In this document: one piece after another, positions 1 through 12,576 of the stretch
Layout: each line of letters starts with the position of its first letter
Numbering within the stretch: position 1 is the first letter of the stretch
Origin: Hirsutella rhossiliensis
Lineage: Eukaryota; Ascomycota; Sordariomycetes; Hypocreales; Ophiocordycipitaceae
Direction: 5' to 3'
Length of the DNA: 64,000 bases
Assembly: GCF_020360975.1 (NCBI RefSeq)
Contig: NW_025408672.1
Span: 2,418,001-2,482,000, forward strand
Made by a program: the position numbers and the translations under genes
The notes under the pieces: model-generated
Databases searched by the model: none
What the model saw: the letters and a program-made list of their open reading frames with translations, nothing else
Told to the model about the DNA's origin: nothing

Positions 1-761
1 GATTAAAGGACTAAGATCTATAAACTCCTTACTAATACTAACCGAGGACTAATTCGCCTCGTTAAGAACGCCTAACGATTATAAGTTATTTACTACCTAA
101 TGCTTATATATATCGAGCGTAGGTAAAACGCTATCCTCGGTATCTACTTCTTAGATACTACGACGAAATAACTTAGAACTCTTTTCCTTCGTATAATTCC
201 GAATCTTCTAGATATAAGCTAAACGATTAACGGCGATAGATATTTACGACTAAAGATTCGTAAGCTATGCCTAAAGCTCTAATAAGGCTTCCCTAGCTTC
301 CTCCTCTTTAAAATATAGCCTATGCTACTCCGCTAATAATTTAGTTACTAAAAGAAATACGTTAGCTACTACGCGTAGAAAGAATTAGAAGATACTTATA
401 AGAAGAGGCTACTAAAACACTATTATAATAGGGATAACTACTAGCAATATAATTATTATAGCGCGAAGAATTTTCGGCTATCTAATAATTCGTCTTCTTC
501 GCCTTAAAGCATCGAGTATATAGTATATCGGTAGGATCTTTACTTAAGTCGATATATTCGGTAAGAGCAGCGCGCTTAAAGGCTTTTCGGGAACGATTTT
601 TTAATATACGACTAGATATACTATTAGCAGCATATCTTAAAAGGATAAAGAGATAAGGAACGATATACTTATATACGACGCGATAAGGGTATATTTATAT
701 ACAGCGGCTAAGGCAGCTATAGTAGGTCTTACGGATAAGACTAAAAGGAGGGGAGATATCG
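1..761 (+). mobile_element. Gypsy-1 copy A, 3' internal tail (degraded)
   Basis: RIP-degraded sequence without open frames that ends in a purine-rich tract (about 744-757) directly in front of a Gypsy-1 LTR. Position and the polypurine tract make it the 3' end of the internal region of a plus-strand Ty3/gypsy element whose body lies left of the window. I could not match a protein domain here, and no other copy in the window reaches this part of the element, so the assignment rests on the adjoining LTR. It could instead be unrelated sequence next to a solo LTR. Confidence 0.5.
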
Positions 762-1211
762 TATTACGACTATAGCTACTAGGCCGCTAACAGTCGACCG
801 CGTTAAGCACGTGATATAGTCTAATAGATAAATAGTCGGCACGACCATCTAATAGATATAGGATCGAGGGGATCGTAGAGATCTAAGTAATCTAGGATTA
901 ACGAGATTACTACGCTTTATACGATCTAACGTTAGGGATTATAGCTAGGCCTATAATCTAAGGACAGTCTCTATAGGTATATATAGCCACCTACTTTTAC
1001 TTCTTTAGATAGATAGCTCTCTAGCTTTTAATATAAATCTTTATTATAATTCTATCTTTAATTCTAATTACCTAGTTATAGTCTATAGTCTATAACCTCT
1101 AACTTATTACTAACGTAATATACTTATTATTGCTTAGACTACGCCCTATTATATCTACTAATATAAACCCCTCGATAGGTTTATCCCTTAGGAATAATAC
1201 TAGTCGTTATA
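762..1211 (+). repeat. Gypsy-1 LTR (3' LTR of copy A)
   Basis: A 450 bp repeat beginning TATTACGAC (from TGTTACGAC) and ending GTCGTTATA, which form an imperfect terminal inverted repeat. It aligns along its whole length with 60093-60541. Its R-U5 half also aligns with the minus-strand LTR at 37447-37925 and with the LTR tail at 41241-41280. A purine-rich tract precedes it, as expected for a 3' LTR. A TATA-like TATATATAG lies about 220 bp in. The sequence to the right is Gypsy-2, so Gypsy-1 copy A sits at the Gypsy-2 boundary. Confidence 0.85.
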
Positions 1212-1620
1212 TTAGTAGCTTAAAGCTACTTTAATAAGTAAGATTATACCCTTTATAGATATTAGCCTATTAAAGGGATAAGACCCTTAGCTCTTCCTAT
1301 CTACCCCCCCCCCCTTAAGTATACTTAAAGGCTTTAGAAAAACCTATATTATTTAATTATAGTATCCTCCTTAATTATAATTAATTTAAACGTTTATTTT
1401 CCCCCCTTTAAAAGTAAAGGCCGCTTATTACGCGACTTTAATAAAAAAAGGAGGTATAGAGTAAAGAAATCTCTAAGACTTATATTAATAACCTAAGATC
1501 CTTAGAGCTATATATAAGACCGATAATTATATAATTATATAGTTAATTACTTTACTAACCCTTAGCTATATACTACGCGTACTTTAAGTATATACTTTTA
1601 TCCTTATTAAAACTACTCTT
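1212..1620 (+). repeat. Gypsy-2 LTR-like 5' end region, copy A
   Basis: From about 1230 this stretch aligns with 58440-58817, including the shared segments AAGTAAAGGCCGCT and GAGCTATATATA. Because the same sequence recurs at the far end of the second Gypsy-2 copy, an LTR is the simplest reading. The exact ends cannot be fixed: the left end abuts a Gypsy-1 LTR and the right end of the other copy is cut off. It contains a run of 11 C (1304-1314) that is absent from the other copy. Confidence 0.55.
1304..1314. repeat. Poly-C run of 11
   Basis: Uninterrupted C11 inside the Gypsy-2 LTR-like region. The aligned copy near 58525 has mixed bases instead. A homopolymer of this length may be a real expansion or a sequencing length error. 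Confidence 0.9.
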
Positions 1621-4600
1621 TAAAGTATAAATTTATTATTCCGTTTTATTTATATAGCGATAAGTAGCTTTATAAAGCTAAGAATATCTAGAGAATAATA
1701 GTACTATTTAAAGAAAATCTAGGAATTTAATACCTTTATAGCTAGAGTTAAGAATATAATAAGGCAATAAGCTTACTAGGAAATAAATAATTAGATAATA
1801 CTTTTACTAGTAGTAATAGAAAAGTAATAAGCTAATATTAAAAAACCCTAAGATCCTATTATTAGCTTAATAATCCTTAATACTAGCGACTTAGTTAAGA
1901 AACTATAATCCTTATATAATACTTTAAAAGATATAAATAATAATAATAGCGTAATTTAAACCGTTCTAAGACCTTACTAAGACCTCTTACTTATATATAT
2001 ACTAATAATATTAATATAGGTATTAATAAGAGATACCTTAATAACCTTAACCTTAGCTTTCCTTTATATAGTAGCTTAAAAAGAACGCTAACCTCCCTTT
2101 AATAGATAAGAAAGTAAGTAATAAAATAGTTATAATAAAATATCCTTTAACTTTAAAAGCTTTAACTTTAAATTTTATAACCTTATAATTTATAGGTATA
2201 CTATATCTAGAAATACTAACTATTAAGAGGGATTATTTAATCCTATTACTAGCGATACTAAAAAATTAAGGTAGATATTAATAAGATTACTAATAGACTT
2301 AGAAATATACTTATTAAAAGCTAAGATAACTTTATAAGAAGACTTTATTAACTATAACTCTTACTTATTAGTAAATATAATAGTAAAAATATAACTAAAT
2401 TCCTTAAGAAGTTTAAATAGGAGGTATATTTTAAACTATATCTATAATAAGGATAAAATAAACTAGCTTAAAGTCTATATCTCTTTTATTTAAGCCCTTA
2501 CTATTAAAATTCTTATAAACGGACTTACTTAAGAAGAAGTAAAAAAGAGACTCCTTTAATACTACTATATATATAGTATTAAATAACTAGAAACTAGTAA
2601 CGACCGCTTAAACTATTATAATACTAAAAAGCCTAAGACTATTATAAAAGTTATAGAATAGCTTAGTATTTATTTATACTTATAGTATAAGGTATAACTT
2701 AATAGCTAGGAAGAATCTATAAGTTAATTATACTTTATTTACTATATAATACTAAAGGAGCTTATTATTAATATTATAAAGAAAAATAAAAAGATATTTA
2801 AAGTTATCTTAAAACTCTTATATAAAAGCCTTATCTATATAATTAATAACTACTTAGTGCCTTACTAAGACGTTAAATAATAAGATATAGTAACTAAAGT
2901 TTATAATTAAAAGCTTAAGAATCTAAAGAAAGATTAGGATTTTAGGGAAATTAATAAAGTAATAAAAGAAGCTGAATTTAATAAGGGAAAAGAAAAGCTT
3001 CTTAAAGAGTTAAAGAAAATAAATAAGAAACCTAGATAGCCTATAAAAGAGATCTTAGACCTAATAAAAGCCTTTAAAGAAATAAAGATTAATCTTACTT
3101 ACTAGTAAAAGTAAATATTTAACTAACTTAATAGGGAGTAAAGATATATTAGTAGTAAAGGCTACTTATTAAGTTATAAATAAGAAGGTAGCGTAAATAC
3201 TATTAGACTTTATAGCCTATTTAATTAATATATATAGTTTTAGGTTAATACTTTTAACTAGCCTAGGAGATACTTTTACTATAGTAAAGATAGATATTAC
3301 CTTAATAAGTATAAGGTATACTCTTAGGACTATAAGATCGGATTTATAATATATAAAGTAGTAAATAAGACTTTTTACCTTAAAAGAAAAGATAATAAAA
3401 GTATAATTCCCTTAGTACTTACTAATAAGTTCTCTTAAATATATATATAGATTTAAAAACTTATTATATATTAAGTAAATATATAGCTAGACTCTTTTAT
3501 ATTACCGCTTATATAATAAGTTAAAGCTATAGTTATACTATCTTACTTAAATTAAGCTACTAATAAAAGAGAATTTAGTTTCCTAGACTAGTTTTAGAGA
3601 AATAAAAGCTTATATAAATAAAAGCTAAGGAATTTAAAGGTAAGTAATATAAGAAAAGAAGTAAGAAGGATATTAGTTATTATAATTATAGATAATATAT
3701 AATAAAGTAATATATATAATTAAATAATTTATATAACTATAATAAGGATTAATACTTATAAGGGAAAAAGATAAAGAGTTAAAGAGGATATAAAGTAAAT
3801 TAAGATAATAAGAATAATAAAAACTAGCTTAAAGATTATTCTTATATATTATAGATATAGAGTAGATCTAGATAATAGGTTCGATAGGCTTATAAATAAA
3901 ATTATTAAAGAAATAATATATAAAAGAATCCTAATCCCTTTAAATTACTTAATTAACTTTATTTCTTAACTAAGTAAGAGACTTAGTATAAGATATATAG
4001 ATATAGCCTAAGGTATAGAAAATACTAAGTTCTAGACCTTATAGAACGTAAAGAGTAATATAAGACCTTATAAAGCTATAATAACTATTTTAAAAGTAGC
4101 TAAAGATAATATAAAAAGTAGTTTACTCCTCCTTAAATATCTATAAGGAAAACTTATAGTAGCTTTAATTTAAGTTAAAGAATAGGACGTAAAATACTAA
4201 GTTAAACTAGTTTAGCTTACTTACCTTACTTATAAAGAATCGGATTATAAGTACCTTAAAGTCTAATAAGTATTAAAGGAAGTTAAGTTTATAACTAATA
4301 TAATTAGCGCGATATAACTAGCTTAAGGTCTATTTAATTAGTAAACTCTAAAGGTAATAAAACTAAGGAAAGATAAATTTACTATATAAAAAGTAGTATA
4401 GTACTCTTAATAAGATACTAAGAGATAACTTTAAAGGATCTTATAGTAATTCCTATAATATATATAAATATAGTCCTTATACCCTTTTACTTACTTAAGT
4501 ATATATAAGACCTACCTTATATTTAAGTATAGCTTAGTAGCTAGAAAGCTAAAGTTCTAAGCGCTTTAATTAATACTAAGTTTTAAAGAAACCTTATTAT

Positions 4601-5783
4601 TAAAAGATACATAAATATATATAAGCTTAAAATCCTATTAATAAGAGTATTAATAACGGTATATACTAGGTCCCTTATAAATATAGTTAGGGAGGTAGAA
4701 ACTAATCTTTATATAAGTATAGCTTAGATACTAATCTATCTTTATATTATATTAAATAAAGTCTTAGTCCCTTTTATCCTAGGTATACTATTTATTAAAG
4801 CTATATATATATTATTTAATTATTCTTTAAGGAATAGTAATATATAGGTTAAATATTATATTAGTATTATCTAAGTAATTACTTTAGCGGTAAAAGCTAT
4901 TAAATAAGAGCTTTTAGATAAAGTCGATATAGTAAATTCCCTTTAAACTATAACCTTAATAGTTAATAAAGATATATATAGAAGACTAAAGCTTAAGGAA
5001 ACTATATAAGAAATAGCTACCTAGCTCCTAAGAAATTCTTTTAAGCTTTAATAATAAAAGTTAAAGAAGATAACTTAGGAGCTAATTAATAATTATAAAG
5101 AAACCCCCTTTTAAATACCTTAATAGCTAAGATCCTCTTACTAAGAGGTAAGATACTTAGTTATAAAAGGGGCGCTAACTAAGTCCTTATCCTAGCCTAT
5201 ATTAATATAAATAAGCCTTTAATAGTACTAATATAATAGTAATTAATTATAGATAAAGGAGATAAAGCGATTCTAGCTATTAAATCTAAAATAGTGAAAG
5301 AGATTATTAAAGTTATAGTTATAGAGGCTATAAGAGAATTTAAGAAATAAATTATTAATGCTAGAAAGAAGTTTAAAAAGATCTAAAAGGTTAAAGTTAA
5401 AATATAGAAGAAATAACCTATTATATTATATTTTATTAAAGTTAATACTATCTTTAAAAGAAAGGTAAATAAGATAAACCCTATTAATAATACTTTATTA
5501 AATAGCTTAACGCTAAAAAGGGACCTTAATTAAAAGAAAGCTAAATAAAATACTATTAACGATAAGTTATAGCCTAGACCCTGCTTAGAATACTTAATAG
5601 GAAAATTCTTAAGTATATAAAAAGGAAAGCAGCTAATATAAAAGAGACTTAAAGTATTTATAAATAGTTTAAGGACTTTCTTATAAAGGTAGAAATCCGG
5701 ATCTTTAATAGTATTCTATTTAATAAGGAAGTAGCGTTATCCTAGGACTTTATAGAAAGAGGTAAAGTTAACCTAGCTATAGC
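1621..5783 (+). pseudogene. Gypsy-2 copy A, gag and first part of pol
   Basis: Very AT-rich, stop-filled remains of the 5' internal region of a Ty3/gypsy element. The part from about 4385 to 5783 aligns with 42601-44003 of copy B. In both copies the next Gypsy-2 segment encodes the recognisable reverse transcriptase, so this portion should hold Gag, protease and the lead into RT. I could not place the Gag or protease motifs safely. CpG as well as CpA/TpG is largely lost, which makes this one of the oldest sequences in the window. The segment ends at a Copia-1 insertion with target duplication ATAGC/ATATC (5779-5783 and 12577-12581). Copy B shows the empty site near 44003. Confidence 0.6.
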
Positions 5784-6259
5784 TCTTATAAAGAAAGATA
5801 TAAGAAGTATATAAAAATATATAAAGGTAAAATTAAAAGTAAGGGGTTAGATAGGTAGGGCAAAGATATATAATTCTTATAAAGGTAGTAATTATAGTAA
5901 GGGAATAATTATTATATTACCTTAATTATTATTCTTTCCTTTATTTAATACCCTTCTTTATACTTATATAGTATCTTAATTAATAAAGAAGATCTTACTT
6001 AAAGAAGCTATTAATATCCTTTTAACTACTAAGCTTTTTACTAGGTTTTCCCCTCCTTTTTAGCCGTTACTAGTATATCTATCTTATCTTTCGCTACTTT
6101 TATAAGAAGCTATTACTACTTTTACTTCCCCTCTTAGCCCTACCTTCCTTTTTATACCTCCTTTTAGCTCCTTCCTTAAAACCTACCTTTTAGCTTCCTA
6201 AGTCCCTTATACTAAAAGATATCTTTAAGAACTATATAATTAAGCTACGCTTTATAATA
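5784..6259 (-). repeat. Copia-1b 3' LTR
   Basis: 476 bp LTR, equal in length to its partner at 12101-12576. In plus-strand direction it starts TCTTATAAAG and ends TTTATAATA, which are RIP products of TCTCGCGAAG and CTTCGCGACA. Just inside lies the decayed polypurine tract (TACCCTCTTAGC on the plus strand). Confidence 0.93.
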
Positions 6260-7430
6260 TACCCTCTTAGCTATAGCTTGCCCTTATAGAAAGGGTAAAG
6301 CTAAATACCTAAGCTAGTAAGCGTATAAAGGAGGTCTTAGTCTATACTTATCCTTTACTTAAGAAATCCGGGTTTTAGCCCTAGGCTCTTTTAAACCTAC
6401 TTTAAGAAAAGGGGCCTTAGGAGGATATTAAGTCCTATAATAAAGGGGGGCTTCTCTAAGGATAAGTCCTTAAAAAGGGGGCCTTTTAAGATAAATAAGT
6501 CCTAATTAAGCTAGGGGCCCTCCTTTAAGATAAGTCCTAATTCCTTTTTTTAGCTATAGACGTCTCCTTCCTCCTATATACTATTAGCTCCTCTTATAGA
6601 CTCCTAAGGTAGGCTTTTAAAAATAGCTTCTCTTAAATATCTTTTAGCCTAATTTACTATAAAAGGATACCTAGTTTCTACTTTAATAAGGGCTTTATAA
6701 GACTATTAGCTTTTATTAATAATATTAGAAACTAATAAATATAAATAAGTCCCCTTTAAACCTTTTAGTATAACTAATAGTAATAGATATCGATATATTA
6801 TAGCTAGGTTAATAGCTTACTATTTTCCTTTATAAGAATTTATATAGTCTATATATTATTATATTTTATAGCTAATAGGGTCGGAATTTATAGTTATAGA
6901 GATATTAGTAGCTAGCTAAGGAAAATCACTTCTTTTAATACTTTTAAAAGAGCTAATAGCTTTACTTTTATATTAAAAGTTATAATAGTAGCTTACTTTA
7001 AAGCTCTTTAAGTAATAGTTCCTTTAAAAAGGGATATAATATACCCTTATAAGCTCTTTCTATCTAAGGAATTATCTATAAAAGATAAATCGCTTAAATA
7101 AAAGAAGATTTTAATAGTTAATTTCCTTCCCTACCCTCTTAAGTATAGACTATATAATCTTATTAAATAAAGATAAAGGATTACTTAGTTTACTACTTCT
7201 TAGTACTTAGGGCTAGGATTCTAGTTATACCTAGCTAGCTAGGAGACTATAAAAAAGATATCCGGTTTAGTAGAAATAGCTAAAAAAGGTAAGGGGCCTA
7301 CCTTTTATTAATATTAGTATTTTTCTTACTCCCTAGCTTAAAAGGACGGATTAAGTAAAAGCTCTTTATTTAATATAGGTATAAAAGGAAGCTTCTTATT
7401 AAGGGAATTAAGGAGGAATTTATAAGCGAC

Positions 7431-7527
7431 TATTAAGATAAGAAAGGGCTTATAATACGCGTTAGTAATACCTTTATTAAGGTTGCCCTTATTTTATATA
7501 GTATAGTAGTATTTTACTAGCTTAATA
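7431..7527 (+). repeat. TRIM-2 left LTR
   Basis: 97 bp copy that aligns along its whole length with 7803-7899, with many C/T and G/A differences. Its first base follows the GCGAC duplication and its last base touches the primer-binding site. Confidence 0.9.
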
Positions 7528-7802
7528 GTTATAAGCTTAGTTATAGGTCCCTACTAAGCGAATTAATAAGGGTTAAAAACCTATTTTAAAAGCTAGGCTA
7601 ACTAGTTAGTTTATTATTTAACTCTTAAGGTAGTTATAATATACTATAGGTAGCTAATAGCCTAAATCTAAAGAGTTAAGGGGGTTACTTATACCTCCTT
7701 AACTATATAGGAAATCCTATTTAACTTACTAAATAAGGCTTTATAAGTCTTATAAGTAGCTTACTAGCTTTATAAAAGATATAGCTATTACCCTAAGGGG
7801 TA

Positions 7803-7899
7803 TATTAAGATAAGAAAGGGCCTATAATATATATTAGTAATACCTCTTTTAAGGGTGCCTTTTTTTTATATAGTATAACGGTATTTTACTAGCTTAATA
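7803..7899 (+). repeat. TRIM-2 right LTR
   Basis: 97 bp partner of 7431-7527, preceded by the purine tract CTAAGGGGTA and followed by the duplicated GCGAC. Confidence 0.9.
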
Positions 7900-10800
7900 G
7901 CGACCTTATCGATATAAGTATCTTAAGTAAGCTAGATTATCTATTAAGACTTATTTTAAAGGATTTATATCCTTAGGAACTACTTTAGCTCCCTTAGCTT
8001 TATTATCTTATACCTTTATTATAGGCTTTTTATAGCCTCCTTAGTAATTACTTCTTCCTTTTTTAGGTAGGCTTAGATAATATTATTAATATAAAAGAAG
8101 ACTATAATTTTACCTTTTTATTTAATATATAGTTCCTAAGGGACTTTCTTAAAGCCTAAGGCTTTAAAGGAACTAGTTAAATACTATTACTATAAAATAA
8201 GTAATCTTTATAGTTTATATAGAGCTTTCCTAAGCTATAAAACTTTTCCTAGTTATTAAAAGCTTAGTAGAAAGCGTATATAGATAACTTCTTCTTCCTT
8301 AAGTAAGTAGTTAATAAAGGCGTTAACTATATCTATTTAATTAAGTTTAAGGTTAAATTCTATTACTATAGCTATAAGGGTCTAAAAAGACATCCTTACT
8401 TAGGTAGTTACCTTAGTAAGTAGATCCCCTTTTTCCTATTAATTCCTATAGATAACTAGCTAGGCCTTATACTATTAAAGGAAGCTATATTTATTAGTCT
8501 TATAAATAAAGACCTACTTATAGCTAAGGACCTATTTTCCTCTTACCTTTTCCTTAAGGACCTCTTTAAAAGACCTTATCTCTTTATATAAGGCTAGGTA
8601 GCCTTTCTAGGCCTAGAAAAACTAGTTTTTAAAAGGGTGTCTTTCTAGCTACTTTTAGTTTACTAGTAGGTCTAAGAGGTCTCTTTTATATACCTTCCTT
8701 ACTAATAGCTATAGCTTAAAAAGCTAGCCTACTATAAACGCTTTATAGGAACTGTCTTTTATTAGCGTTAGATAGTAGTTAGAAAAACAATTAAAATAAG
8801 GGAGATATTAGTCTTCTTTAGTAACTATATTAGGCCCTATACCTTCCTTTACTTCTTAAAGTAAGGATAAAAAAGCAGCTAGGTAATCTTTTAAGAAAGG
8901 TACCTTTCCTACCCTCTTAAGGGTTAAGATTAAAAAACTAACTAAAAAAGCTACTTTTAGATCTTCTTCTTATTCTATAAGAAGAGGCGTAGGGAGGTAA
9001 GCGTATTCTAGCTCTACCGCTTTCTTATAGTCTCCTTTTTCGTTTAAATCTAGTAGCTTCCTTTTCTTCTTTTTTAAAGTTAGCGTAATCCTTAACTACT
9101 TTAACGTTAGTTTCTTTTTTTATTTCCTTATCTAGGACCTCTTTTATAGACTATTAAGAAAGGGGGATTTAGATCTTTTAAATTAGCTAACCTTATAAGA
9201 GTAAGAAGGGCTATTAACCCCTCTTTCTATTAAAGAAGCTAGATTCGTTAAAAATTATATCCTTAGTTAAAATAACCCTCTATAAAAGAGGAATCTAGAT
9301 CCGGAAGATATTTATAGAATTATAATTAATAAGGTAACTAATAAAAGCTATAAGATTAAGCTTTCTTTTCTTTATCCTTTTTAGCTATATATCGGTAGTT
9401 ATAGTATATACCTTATAGCTATAGGTATAAAGGTAGGCTAGCGAGGCCCTCTTCTTTATAAATAGCTTAAGGGGGGGTTTTTAGTCTATTCTTTAGTTTA
9501 GTTCCTTCGGGTCCTTAAGGTCCCTAAAGGTCCGGTTTTAAAGGTAATAAGCGGTCTTAACGACTTCCCTTTAAAGGATATAGGGAAGCTTTATAGTAAG
9601 TCTTATTATATAGGCCCTTTTTATTAAAGCACCCCTTAATCTTTTTACCCCTCCGTTCTAGGCCTAGGTATTTAGTGCTAATAAGAGGGCTAAAATGCCC
9701 CTTTTTAAAGCTAATTTAAGATATCCTTTATAAATAGCTCTTTATTTAACTATATCTTCTTTACCTTATAGCTAAAGTAGGATTTTATCTAGTTAATAAA
9801 GTCCTAGAAGGTAAACTAGTTATACTTACTTAGGTAAGTCTATAAGAAATAAGGGAAATCTATTTTTAAAAAAGCGTTTATAAAAAACATTACCCTAATA
9901 AAGCTTTCTTAATTCCTAGAAACGTTAGTTTAGTCGACTTAAATTTCCTTATATAGCTAGTCTAGCTATAAAGGGGTTCGTTTAGAAATTCGTCTCTTAG
10001 TCTTTCCTTAGCTATAGTATTTATATTTAATAGTCTTTAAGCCCTTTATTCGTACGCCTTATTATAGTCCTAGCTTAAATAAAGCTAGGGGGCCTAGGTA
10101 ACTAAGTTATATATACTAAAGAAGACCGTTTTCTTAAGCTATTAAAAGAGGGTCCTTTATAGTAGACTTATTACTCCTTATAAGGAAAGCTAACTTCTTA
10201 AGTAATTCCTTTTTAAGGATAGGTCGGAATTTAAAAATAAACTAACCGAATTTTTCCTTAATAAGCTTAATAGTCTAATACTTCTAGACTAGCCTTATAG
10301 GCTTAAACGTTATATCCTAAAAGATTCCTTTCTTTTAAAGAAGGTAGAAGGAAATTAAGCTTATTAAAGATTAAGGGTAAAAAGCTACTATTTTTTATAA
10401 AAGAATTTATATAGACCTATTAAGTAATTTTATTTTAAAATTTACCCTTCTATATCCCTTTATTTATATAGTTAATTCCCTAGTAATAAGGTATTCCCTT
10501 TATACCTTCTTAAAGGACCGGAATTATAAGAGTATATTATAGATATTAAGGAAAGTACTAAAGTTAAAGATAGCTAATTTTTATAGTAGATAATTAAAGG
10601 GCTCTAACGGTTAGTCTTAGCCTTATTAATCTATAGGGAAGATAAAGATCGTATTTACTATACTAACGATTTTTCCTTAAATTTATAGTAGTAGCGTTAG
10701 TTACTATTTCCTAGTAACCTAAATCTTATTTATCTTCTTCTATAATAAGGGGTCCTCTTTAAGAGACTATTATATCGTTTCTTATAGCCTCTTTAAAGGG

Positions 10801-12100
10801 TTAAATCCTTTAGGTCGGTTTTCCTTAAAGACCTACTAGTATTATAATAACTAATAGCCTAGGAATTTATAGGCTAGGTAGCCGTTTTATTTAGTCTTTT
10901 ATTTCTTTAAGGAATCCTCGTCCCGATCTAAAAGGTCTACTAAAAAACCCCCCCTTTTTACCTCTTATTACTAATTTTAACGAAAAGGTTCGATTTCGAC
11001 TAGTTCCTTAATTTTTCGACTAATAGACTAAAAGGTCTATTAAGGGACTAGTCGGGCCGGTCTAACTAACGGGACTAGGGCCGGGCCCGGAGTAAGAGGC
11101 GGAGCTAGGGCTAGGCCTAAGGCAGCCGTTAAAGATAGTATTAATATTCTTAAGGGAGGAGGAGCTAGAGGGGCAGCAGCCGTAGTAGTAGTAGTAGGGG
11201 CAATAGTAATAAGGGCTATAGCAGCTATAAGTTAAACTATCTAGGTCGAGTACTAGCTATAAAGGAATAAGACTACTTACTATTATACTTTAGTAGCTTC
11301 TTTATTTAGTTCTTAGCTAGCTTCTTAAAAGATAGTTAAGTAACTATTACTAATTAGCTTTATTAATAGAGATATATCTTATAGCTACTAGCTAGAAAAA
11401 GCTTTTATAAGAAAGTATTAGTTAGCTTCCTTAAGGATTTCTTCTTACTTAGCTAGCTATAAAGAAGCTAGTAAGTTCCTAGTAGAAAAGGCTTCTAGGT
11501 ATACCGTATAGGTCTTCTTAATACGGTTAGTTATATAGCCCCTTAAGGGAGCTATTAAGGTCTTAAGCTTTAAAAGCTACTACCTAGGAGTCTCTTCCTC
11601 TTAAAGAAAGATTAGCTTTATAATATTAACGGATTCTATTATTACTATATAAGTAGTAATTAATAGCTTTATCTCGTAAAGGTATTCCTTTTAGTAACTC
11701 TTATAGTTACCTAAGGTAGTAGAAAAAGCTCTTTACTATATAGAGGTTAGCTTAGAAAAGAGGGAAGCTCCCTTTATAAATTCCGTTACCCTAGGCTAAA
11801 GAGGGGGCTTAAGAGGGTCCTACTTATTAGAAAAGACTAAGTTATAAATAGTTTTATTTATATAAGCCTATAGCTTCTTTACTTACTTATCTTAATCTTA
11901 GGGCTTTATAAGAATCGTTCTATAGACTATAAGGGCGGTAAAGTTATTTTTCGATATTATTATAAGGGAAGGGTAGAAAAGCTAGTTAAAAATCAGCTTT
12001 TTTAGTAAGAGGGGTAAAAGGGAGCTATAAAGGATATAATAAAGGTGCTTTTTATAGTAGCTAGAAGGTATAGGAATTCTATTCCTCCTAAGCTTATAAC

Positions 12101-12576
12101 TCTTATAAAAAGAGATATAAGAAGTATATAAAAATATATAAAGGTAAAATTAAAAGTAAGGGGTCGGATAGGTAAGGTAAATATATATAATTCTTATAGG
12201 GGTAGTAATTATAGTAAGGGAATAATTACTATATTGCCTTAATTATTCTACTTTCCTTTATTTAATACCTATCTTTATACTTATTTAGTATCTAAATTAA
12301 TAAAGAAGATCTTATTTAAAGAAGCTACTAATATCCTTTTAACTACTAAGCTTTTTACTAGTTTTTCCCCTCCTTTCTAGCCGTTACTAGTATATCCGTC
12401 TTATCTTTCGATACCTTTATAAGAAGCTATCCTTACTTCTACTTCCCCTCTTACCCTTACCCTCTTCTTTATACCTCCTTTTAGCTCCTTCCTTAAAACT
12501 TATTTTTTAGCTTCCTAGGTCCCTTATACTAAGGGATATCTCTAAGAACTAAGAAATTAAGCTACCCTTTATAATA
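12101..12576 (-). repeat. Copia-1b 5' LTR
   Basis: 476 bp LTR whose left edge (plus strand) touches the PBS GTTATAAGC on the minus strand (about 12092-12100). The right edge reads TTTATAATA and is followed by the target duplication ATATC. Confidence 0.93.

Larger units (their letters stand above)
7431..7899 (+). mobile_element. TRIM-2, miniature LTR retroelement
   Basis: 469 bp insertion in Copia-1b with two 97 bp direct terminal repeats (7431-7527, 7803-7899). The repeats begin TATTAAG and end CTTAATA, i.e. an original TGTTAAG...CTTAACA inverted repeat. A perfect 5 bp target duplication GCGAC flanks it (7426-7430, 7900-7904). Other Copia-1 copies give the empty site (for example near 18646, 29088 and 53282). 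Directly after the left repeat stands GTTATAAGC (7528-7536), the RIP form of the initiator-tRNA-Met PBS. Before the right repeat stands a CTAAGGGGTA polypurine tract. The 275 bp interior has no coding capacity. It has the size and layout of a terminal-repeat retrotransposon in miniature, and is likely non-autonomous and moved by Copia enzymes (inference). Confidence 0.9.
6260..12100 (-). pseudogene. Copia-1b gag-pol, disrupted
   Basis: Internal region encoding a single Gag-Pol of Ty1/copia order on the minus strand, aligned throughout with the better copies at 17496-22661 and 52119-57495. The RNase H zone is near 6900-6960, the RT catalytic codons (YINN, both Asp lost) are at 8082-8093, the integrase C-terminal part is near 9240-9430, and Gag lies beyond about 10800. 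Gag carries the CLAC-type version of the zinc knuckle region (about 10840-10910), like the copy at 51641. Frames are closed everywhere. It is interrupted by TRIM-2 at 7431-7899. Confidence 0.88.
5784..12576 (-). mobile_element. Copia-1 copy b, full-length, RIP-inactivated
   Basis: Ty1/copia retrotransposon, 6793 bp with a nested TRIM-2 and about 6.3 kb without it. It has two 476 bp LTRs and near-matching 5 bp target duplications (ATAGC left, ATATC right). It is inserted in Gypsy-2 pol, whose empty site survives near 44003. Coding sense is minus. From right to left the order is gag, integrase, reverse transcriptase, RNase H. It is the most decayed long copy: the RT catalytic YVDD reads Y-I-N-N (8082-8093), and LTR ends that read TCTCGCGAAG in young copies read TCTTATAAAG here. 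The PBS lies left of the right LTR (GTTATAAGC on the minus strand). Confidence 0.93.

Noticed and set aside
7431..7899. Tandem duplication of a Copia-1b segment
   Set aside because: The repeated 97 bp units are foreign to Copia-1 (absent from four other copies), have inverted termini and create a GCGAC duplication, so it is an insertion.
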